Assembly: GCA_900544905.1 (NCBI GenBank)
Contig: UQXF01000106.1
Span: 1-10,538 of the forward strand
DNA length: 10,538 nt
Origin: an uncultured Clostridium sp.
GTDB lineage: Bacteria; Bacillota; Clostridia; Lachnospirales; Lachnospiraceae
Reading direction: 5' to 3'
How positions within the stretch are numbered: position 1 is the first letter of the stretch; every line of letters begins with the position of its first letter. A program made the translations under genes and the position numbers. Shown piece by piece: positions 5,909 to 10,538 of the stretch. Under the pieces are notes generated by a model that made no database searches, was not told the origin of the DNA, and worked only from the letters and a program-made list of their open reading frames with translations.

Positions 5909-7634
5909 GATTTTATTTAAGTTTTTTGATTTTTGCGGAAAGGAAAACAAGCGGAAATTATACATTTCCCTTCTGTTAGGTACACTGCTCGCACTCTTTG
6001 AGGCACTTCGGATTCCTGCCATTTATGTTATGCTTGGCGGTGTGATAGAGGGGGAGATTACAAACAGTATTATATGGGAAAGCTTTGGTATTATGCTGGT
6101 AAGTGTTATCGGAGGCTCCATAATCCGGTACCGGTCTACCATGCTGCAGACAGAGGCGGGATACCGTACTTGTGCCAATAAACGGATTGAGATTGCGGAG
6201 CATTTACGCTACCTCCCGATGGGCTATTTTAACAAGAACAGCTTAGGATATATCACATCGGTTACAACGAATACAATGGAGAGTTTGGCTGATGTAGCAA
6301 CCAGAGTCGTTATGCTGACCACTCAGGGAACTTTGACTACTGTGTTGATTACATTGATGATACTGATTTATGACTGGAGAATCGGGATTGTGGTTGTAGT
6401 CGGTGTCTGCCTGTTTTTTTTGGCAAATACCGGATTGCAGAGACAGTCCCAAAGACTGGCACCTAAGAAACAGAAGGTGGACAGCAGGCTGGTGGAAAAG
6501 ATTCTGGAATATGTGCAGGGAATCTCGGAGGTAAAGGCATATAACCTGACAGGAGATACCAGCGAAAAGCTGAATCAGGCAATTGATGACAATGTGGACT
6601 GTAATTTTGAATGTGAAATCCGGTTTATTCCATTTATGTTTCTGCAGAATCTGGTTACAAAGCTGACCGGAGTGGTTATGTGCGGATTGTCTTTGTATCT
6701 GTTTATTCAGGGGAGCATGGAGCTGCTGGTATGTGTTATCATGATGATTTGTTCCTTTATCCTTTATTCCAGTCTGGAAAGTGCAGGCTCTTATTCTGCC
6801 CTGCTCCGGTCTGTAGATGTGTCCGTGGATAAAGCAAATGAGATTCTAAGCCTTCCGCCAATGGACATTGACGGAAAAGATGCAGTACCGCAAAATTGTA
6901 ACATTGACGTGGAGGATATTACCTTTTCTTATGATAAGAGAAGGATTATAGACGGAATTACAGTCCACATTCCAGAGAAAACCACCACCGCTATTGTAGG
7001 TCCAAGCGGAGGCGGAAAGACAACCCTTTGCAACCTGATTTCTCGGTTCTGGGATGTCAGTGACGGAAGCGTGAAGTTGGGCGGCATGGATGTAAAGGAT
7101 TACAGTATGGACAGCCTGATGAAAAATTTCAGTTTTGTATTCCAGAGCGTGTATCTGTTCCAGGATACCATTGCCAACAATATCCGGTTTGGACAGCCGG
7201 AAGCACCGATGGAGCAGGTGATTGAGGCGGCGAAGAAGGCCTGCTGTCATGATTTTATCATGCAGCTGCCGGAGGGCTACGACACGGTAATCGGAGAGGG
7301 TGGGGCATCTCTTTCCGGAGGGGAGAAACAGCGGATTTCCATTGCAAGGGCGATTATGAAGGATGCACCGGTTATCATTTTGGATGAGGCAACGGCGAAT
7401 GTGGACCCGGAAAATGAAAAGGAGCTTGTGGAGGCGATTGAAGCGCTGACGAAGGAAAAGACGATTTTGATGATTGCACATAGGCTTAAGACGGTAAGAA
7501 ATGCGGACCAGATTTTGGTTGTGGATAAAGGAAGGATTGTCCAGAAGGGAACCCATAGAGAACTGATGGAAGAGGAAGGGATTTATAAGAGGTTTGTGAA
7601 TGCCAGGGAACTGGCTGTGGGGTGGAAGTTGTAG
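5901..7634 (+). CDS. ABC half-transporter, fused permease and ATPase (YbtQ/Irp7-like)
   Basis: The 577-residue protein is the second subunit of the ABC pair: six membrane segments in about residues 20-310, then an ATPase domain with Walker A GPSGGGKTT (367-375, K373), signature LSGGEKQR (471-478), Walker B VIILDEA with D495 and E496, D-loop NVD (500-502) and H-loop H527. Both composite ATP sites of the heterodimer appear complete. Although an in-frame ATG exists at 5877, the start is set at ATG 5901 because AAGGAGG (5886-5892) is eight bases upstream; this gives an 8-nt overlap with the preceding stop. The role is probably import of a metal-chelator complex or efflux of a small molecule, as for its partner. 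A strong terminator at 7666-7701 ends the unit, so AraC and the two ABC genes form a self-contained operon. Confidence 0.9.
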   Translation: MLKILFKFFDFCGKENKRKLYISLLLGTLLALFEALRIPAIYVMLGGVIEGEITNSIIWESFGIMLVSVIGGSIIRYRSTMLQTEAGYRTCANKRIEIAEHLRYLPMGYFNKNSLGYITSVTTNTMESLADVATRVVMLTTQGTLTTVLITLMILIYDWRIGIVVVVGVCLFFLANTGLQRQSQRLAPKKQKVDSRLVEKILEYVQGISEVKAYNLTGDTSEKLNQAIDDNVDCNFECEIRFIPFMFLQNLVTKLTGVVMCGLSLYLFIQGSMELLVCVIMMICSFILYSSLESAGSYSALLRSVDVSVDKANEILSLPPMDIDGKDAVPQNCNIDVEDITFSYDKRRIIDGITVHIPEKTTTAIVGPSGGGKTTLCNLISRFWDVSDGSVKLGGMDVKDYSMDSLMKNFSFVFQSVYLFQDTIANNIRFGQPEAPMEQVIEAAKKACCHDFIMQLPEGYDTVIGEGGASLSGGEKQRISIARAIMKDAPVIILDEATANVDPENEKELVEAIEALTKEKTILMIAHRLKTVRNADQILVVDKGRIVQKGTHRELMEEEGIYKRFVNARELAVGWKL

Positions 7635-7665
7635 AGAGGATAATGATAGTATAATATGATGATAG

Positions 7666-7701
7666 AAAAAGGATTGATATGTATGTGTCAATCCTTTTTT
7701 T
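7666..7701 (+). terminator. Strong intrinsic terminator after the ABC genes
   Basis: aaaaaggattga (7666-7677) pairs perfectly with tcaatccttttt (7688-7699) over 12 bp, and the T run continues to 7701 (seven T in all). A few additional wobble pairs can extend the stem into the loop. It lies 31 bases after the stop of the second ABC gene and separates it from the restriction-modification operon. Confidence 0.85.
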
Positions 7702-7828
7702 GGCGTACCACATTAAAAATACATATTATGAGTGACTTGCTGGCTAAAGCTATGGCAGGATGTATTTAGTGATTATAGAAATAAAATATAAAGATTTTTG
7801 ACAACAATTCGAGAATCCAAATAAATAA
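7702..7828. other. AT-rich intergenic stretch without a gene
   Basis: This is the upstream part of the 350-base gap between the ABC genes and hsdM. I see no plausible coding frame. A perfect TTGACA occurs at 7798-7803, but no good -10 hexamer lies at normal spacing (the best matches are A/T-only strings such as TAAATA at 7822). Confidence 0.5.
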
Positions 7829-7857
7829 TTGCGATTATAAAAGTAATGTGATAGAAT
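7829..7857 (+). promoter_or_regulatory. Probable sigma-A promoter for the hsd operon
   Basis: TTGCGA (7829-7834), a 17-base spacer and TAGAAT (7852-7857) form a good housekeeping promoter. The TGA just before the -10 (7849-7851) gives an extended TGn element. Transcription would begin near 7864, leaving a leader of about 120 bases before hsdM that holds two dyads. Confidence 0.55.
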
Positions 7858-7883
7858 ATCACTAAGATTTTGGTGATTTATTT

Positions 7884-7915
7884 GTATGATAAATGGAAAT
7901 AACTATTTGTCATAC
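7884..7915. promoter_or_regulatory. Dyad/hairpin in the hsdM leader
   Basis: GTATGATAAAT (7884-7894) pairs with ATTTGTCATAC (7905-7915): ten Watson-Crick pairs plus one T-G wobble, around a 10-base loop. A smaller dyad, ATCAC (7858-7862) with GTGAT (7873-7877), sits at the predicted transcription start. Both are placed where an operator or 5'-UTR structure could control the restriction-modification genes. No role is known. Confidence 0.4.
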
Positions 7916-7984
7916 TTTAATGTAACAGTAGACGATAAACCATTATAAAAAATATTAATAGATAAGGAAAAGTGAGGCTTTGTA

Positions 7985-9493
7985 ATGGCAGAAAAAAACA
8001 ATGTAAATATTGGATTTGAAAAACAAATATGGGATGCAGCATGTGTGCTTTGGGGACATATTCCTGCGGCAGAATATAGAAAAGTAATTGTAGGACTTAT
8101 TTTTCTTAGATATGTTTCCAGTGCATTTGATAAGAGATATAAAGAACTGGTGGCTGAAGGCGATGGATTTGAAGATGACCGTGACGCATATACAATGGAA
8201 AATGTATTCTTTGTTCCAGAAGATGCGAGATGGGATAAGATTTCTTCTGTGGCACATACAGAGGAGATTGGTACTGTTATTGATAATGCAATGCGTGAGA
8301 TTGAAAAAGAAAATACAACTCTTAAGAATGTATTGCCAAAAAATTATGCAAGCCCAGACCTTGATAAGAGGGTTTTGGGAGAAGTTGTGGATTTGTTTAC
8401 TAATCTTGATATGGAAAACAATCAAGGAAACAAGGATATTCTTGGAACAACGTATCAATATTGCATACAGCAGTTTGCGGCTTATGAAGGAGTAAAAGGT
8501 GGAGAATTTTATACACCGGCAAGCGTTGTTAAAACGATTGTTGCAATCTTAAAGCCTTTTGAAAATAGCCGAATTTATGATCCATGCTGTGGTTCTGGTG
8601 GTATGTTTGTTCAGAGCTCGGAGTTTGTTAAGGCACATGCAGGAAAAAGAGGTGAACTCTCTGTTTACGGACAGGAATCAAATGCGGATACATGGAAAAT
8701 GGCAAAAATGAATATGGCCATTCATGGTATTGATGCTGATTTTGGACCATATCAGGCAGATACTTTTTTTAATGATTTGCATTCTACATTAAAAGCCGAT
8801 TTTATTATGGCAAATCCTCCGTTTAATCTTTCTAACTGGGGACAGGATAAATTATTAGATGATGTGCGTTGGAAATATGGTGTGCCGCCAGCGGGAAATG
8901 CAAACTTTGCATGGATTCAGCATATGATTCATCATTTGGCACCAAATGGGAAAATTGGTTTAGTGCTTGCAAATGGTGCATTGTCAACACAGACAAGTGG
9001 AGAAGGCGAAATTCGAAAAAGGATTATCGAAGATGATTTAATTGAGGGTATTATTGCAATGCCTACTCAGCTTTTTTATAGTGTAACAATACCGGTAACT
9101 CTTTGGTTTATTTCAAAGAATAAGAAACAGAAGGGAAAAACTTTATTTATTGATGCCAGAAAAATGGGACATATGGTGGATCGAAAACATCGTGATTTTG
9201 ATGATGTGGAGGATATACAGAAGCTAGCGGATACATTTACAGCATTTCAAAATGGGACATTAGAAGATGTCAAAGGATTCTGTGCAGCAGTTTCTACGGA
9301 AGAAATTGCAAAGCAGGATTATATACTTACACCTGGACGTTATGTAGGTATTGAAGAGCAGGAGGACGATGGAGAACCTTTTGAAGAGAGGATGACCAAA
9401 CTTACATCTGAACTTTCGGATATGTTCAAGAAATCTCATGAGCTGGAGGAGGAGATTAGAGAAAAGCTTTACAAGATTGGATACAAAATTTAA
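7985..9493 (+). CDS. hsdM: Type I restriction-modification system DNA methyltransferase subunit HsdM
   Basis: The 502-residue N6-adenine methyltransferase subunit of a type I restriction-modification complex works with HsdS, which supplies target recognition, to methylate host DNA. An N-terminal helical HsdM_N domain fills about residues 8-150. It is followed by GGEFYTP just before the catalytic domain, motif I DPCCGSGGM (199-207), a motif II acid in YGQES (E231) and the catalytic motif IV NPPF (277-280). All key residues are present and the length is normal. The C-terminal ~40 residues are acidic and look coiled (EERMTKLTSELSDMFKKSHELEEEI), as expected for contact with HsdS. AGTGAGG at 7971-7977 supports ATG 7985. 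The PIN gene begins 11 bases after the stop and hsdS follows it, so they form one operon. Base composition is visibly more AT-rich than the ABC genes, consistent with an acquired island. Confidence 0.96.
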   Translation: MAEKNNVNIGFEKQIWDAACVLWGHIPAAEYRKVIVGLIFLRYVSSAFDKRYKELVAEGDGFEDDRDAYTMENVFFVPEDARWDKISSVAHTEEIGTVIDNAMREIEKENTTLKNVLPKNYASPDLDKRVLGEVVDLFTNLDMENNQGNKDILGTTYQYCIQQFAAYEGVKGGEFYTPASVVKTIVAILKPFENSRIYDPCCGSGGMFVQSSEFVKAHAGKRGELSVYGQESNADTWKMAKMNMAIHGIDADFGPYQADTFFNDLHSTLKADFIMANPPFNLSNWGQDKLLDDVRWKYGVPPAGNANFAWIQHMIHHLAPNGKIGLVLANGALSTQTSGEGEIRKRIIEDDLIEGIIAMPTQLFYSVTIPVTLWFISKNKKQKGKTLFIDARKMGHMVDRKHRDFDDVEDIQKLADTFTAFQNGTLEDVKGFCAAVSTEEIAKQDYILTPGRYVGIEEQEDDGEPFEERMTKLTSELSDMFKKSHELEEEIREKLYKIGYKI

Positions 9494-9504
9494 AGGTGGA
9501 TATA

Positions 9505-9912
9505 ATGTTTGAAAAAATAGTTATTTTTTTTGATACGAATGTATTAGAAACGCGATTTTCTAAAGATTTGTTTTTGTCTAGATTTACCTTAAGCAAAACA
9601 TATTATGAAATTCAGAATATGGTAAAGGATTATTATTTGACGGATAAAGTGCTACTTTATATTCCAGAAGTTGTATGGCTCGAAATGTTAGAACATTTTA
9701 AACAGAATTTTAAATCACAAAAGCAATCATTAGAGACAAAAATAAGAGAGTATAAGAAAGCATTTGGGGATTTGATTAGTATAGAATACGAGTTTTCAAT
9801 AAGAAATCAAGAAAATTATAATGAGTATATTACTGCAAATGCAAATGATGTTTTAAAGGATAAAAAAATATTGCAAAAATTATTCCTTATCCAAAAGATT
9901 CAAAGACAATGA
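9505..9912 (+). CDS. PIN-domain nuclease, N-terminal part (frameshifted gene)
   Basis: This 135-residue frame is the first part of a PIN-domain ribonuclease-like protein (DUF4935-type PIN). The β1 strand and first catalytic acid are in IVIFFDTN (D10), and a second conserved acid is likely E60 in PEVVWLEML (54-62). A charged, probably helical stretch follows (about 64-90). The start is ATG 9505, five bases after AAAGGTGG (9492-9499); GTG 9496 lies inside that ribosome site and is rejected. After the A7 tract at 9862-9868 the frame drifts to an unrelated tail and stops at 9910-9912. The remainder of the PIN fold continues in the -1 frame in the next entry. One extra A in the tract restores a continuous protein of 309 residues running to 10433. 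As it stands, this product lacks half of the active site and is probably inactive. Confidence 0.7.
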   Translation: MFEKIVIFFDTNVLETRFSKDLFLSRFTLSKTYYEIQNMVKDYYLTDKVLLYIPEVVWLEMLEHFKQNFKSQKQSLETKIREYKKAFGDLISIEYEFSIRNQENYNEYITANANDVLKDKKILQKLFLIQKIQRQ

Positions 9913-10433
9913 AGATATTACTAGAAAAAGCAACCAATTCGATAAGCCCTTTTTCTAGTGCTAAAGGTATAAATAGTAGAGGGAAAGTATATTCAGATGC
10001 AGGATTCAAAGATGCATTGATTTTTGAAACAATGATACAAACCGTTAAAGATGAACTTTGTATATTTGTTACAAAAGATAGTGATTTTAATAATGCATTT
10101 AGAGATATTGGTAAAAATAATTTTAAGTGTGTTTCTGCTGCAAAAGAGGTTCTTGAAATTATCATTGAAAATTATGGTATAATTGCTAAGGAGCGTTTGG
10201 AAGTTTTTCTTAAAAACGATGACTACATAAAAGAAAGAATTTTAGATGAGGCTGGCTTTGATTCAAATTTGGGATGTGACTATGTAAATTTGGAGGTTTT
10301 CAAAGAAATTGATGATGGTCAAGAGTTTGTTCTTAATTTAAGAATAGAAGGAATAATATATAAATATGATATTAAGTATAATTTGTTGGCAAATGAGCTC
10401 ATTGAAGTAAATTTGATTGATGAGGAGATGTAA
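9909..10433 (+). CDS. PIN-domain nuclease, C-terminal part (frameshifted gene)
   Basis: This 174-residue frame holds the rest of the PIN-domain protein. GFKDALIFETMI (32-43, D35) and FVTKDSDF (53-60, D57 and D59) carry the third and fourth acidic positions typical of PIN nucleases; residues ~85-174 form an unassigned C-terminal domain. ATG 9909 overlaps the preceding stop as ATGA but has no ribosome site upstream. The same frame continues upstream of it with IIPYPKDSKT (from about 9879), which fits the family and joins onto the N-terminal part, so this is not a separate gene. Expression would need coupling or frameshifting. Composition is very AT-rich. The hsdS start follows five bases after the stop, placing the PIN gene within the hsd operon as a possible accessory defence nuclease. 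Confidence 0.7.
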   Translation: MKILLEKATNSISPFSSAKGINSRGKVYSDAGFKDALIFETMIQTVKDELCIFVTKDSDFNNAFRDIGKNNFKCVSAAKEVLEIIIENYGIIAKERLEVFLKNDDYIKERILDEAGFDSNLGCDYVNLEVFKEIDDGQEFVLNLRIEGIIYKYDIKYNLLANELIEVNLIDEEM

Positions 10434-10438
10434 GATAA

Positions 10439-10489
10439 TTGAGATTACTTGATATATGTGATTATGTGACTGATAAAATAGATATAGAA
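10439..10489 (+). CDS. hsdS: Type I restriction specificity subunit HsdS, N-terminal fragment cut by contig end
   Basis: A TTG codon at 10439 opens a frame of 17 codons, RLLDICDYVTDKIDIE after the start residue, running without a stop to the adapter junction. This matches the usual N terminus of many clostridial HsdS proteins (LGDI-type opening of the first target-recognition domain). TAA directly precedes the TTG in frame, so an earlier start is impossible; GAGGAG at 10422-10427 provides a ribosome site at slightly long spacing. HsdS gives DNA sequence specificity to HsdM and HsdR. The order after hsdM strongly supports the call despite its shortness. hsdR is not in the window. Confidence 0.7.
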
Positions 10490-10538
10490 CTGTCTCTTAT
10501 ACACATCTGACGCTGCCGACGATCTTACGCGTGTAGAT
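10490..10538 (+). other. Illumina Nextera adapter contamination (not genomic)
   Basis: ctgtctcttatacacatct (10490-10508) is the Tn5 mosaic-end reverse complement used in Nextera libraries. It is followed by gacgctgccgacga (10509-10522) of the read-2 side adapter, an 8-base index tcttacgc (10523-10530) that is the reverse complement of i5 index S517 (GCGTAAGA), and gtgtagat (10531-10538), the start of the P5 flank. The order and lengths are exact. The C at 10490 could be either genomic or adapter. Confidence 0.98.

Noticed and set aside
6846..7691. Long open frame (281 codons) on the minus strand opposite the second ABC gene
   Set aside because: It lies wholly within the ABC ATPase coding region and its terminator, has no recognisable domain, and its His/Cys/Arg-rich translation is typical of antisense shadows.
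7798..7827. Promoter built on the perfect TTGACA at 7798
   Set aside because: No acceptable -10 hexamer occurs at 16-19 bases; AATAAT at 7824 needs a 20-base spacer. The promoter at 7829-7857 fits better.
8112..8495. 127-codon open frame overlapping hsdM in another plus frame
   Set aside because: It lies entirely inside the well-supported hsdM coding region and has no domain or ribosome site.
9496..9504. GTG 9496 as the start of the PIN gene
   Set aside because: The codon lies inside the AAAGGTGG ribosome site that is well spaced for ATG 9505, and the family's β1 strand follows directly from 9505.
9862..9885. Classical programmed -1 frameshift site in the PIN gene
   Set aside because: The A7 run is not phased as X XXY YYZ (the preceding third-position base is T), and GCAAAAA at 9873-9879 does not allow good re-pairing. 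A one-base deletion or tract slippage is simpler.

Overview
The window reads as accessory chromosome of an anaerobic Clostridia bacterium, most likely a Lachnospiraceae-type gut organism. The signs are low-to-medium GC, strong AAAGGAGG-type ribosome sites in front of most genes, and gene families typical of that group (ATC-hydrolase-like protein, LCM-type methyltransferase, paired YbtP/YbtQ-like ABC half-transporters with an AraC regulator). The final 49 bases (10490-10538) are not biological. They match the Illumina Nextera read-2 transposase adapter plus an i5 index, so this is the end of an uncleaned short-read contig.

Layout. (1) 103-2878, plus strand: a SAM-dependent methyltransferase of the leucine carboxyl methyltransferase fold, flanked by a perfect 14-bp inverted repeat; a small membrane-anchored protein of unknown function; an 18-codon ORF with a good ribosome site; a protein of the L-2-amino-thiazoline-4-carboxylic acid hydrolase family; and a multi-pass membrane protein that seems to lack its first residues. 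(2) 2930-3066: an intergenic region with three consecutive dyads (terminator-like hairpin, GGTTAG-N6-CTAACC palindrome, long perfect hairpin). (3) 3067-7634: an AraC-family regulator and two ABC exporter-fold half-transporters overlapping by 8 nt, ended by a strong terminator at 7666-7701. (4) 7702-7984: a leader with a good promoter and two dyads. (5) 7985 to the end: a type I restriction-modification operon with hsdM, a PIN-domain nuclease gene split by a one-base frameshift, and the first 17 codons of hsdS, cut off by the contig end.

How the parts may work together. The AraC plus paired ABC half-transporter arrangement matches YbtA/YbtP/YbtQ-type siderophore or metallophore uptake loci. 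The nearby ATC-hydrolase-like protein belongs to a family that opens thiazoline rings, and the methyltransferase could modify a small molecule. A module that imports and processes a thiazoline-containing metal chelator is therefore a plausible but unproven reading. The second system is a defence operon in which a PIN nuclease sits between hsdM and hsdS, recalling the anticodon nuclease PrrC inside a type I locus. The PIN gene is disrupted at an A7 tract: adding one A restores a single 309-residue protein.

I saw no tRNA, rRNA, CRISPR array or transposase gene.
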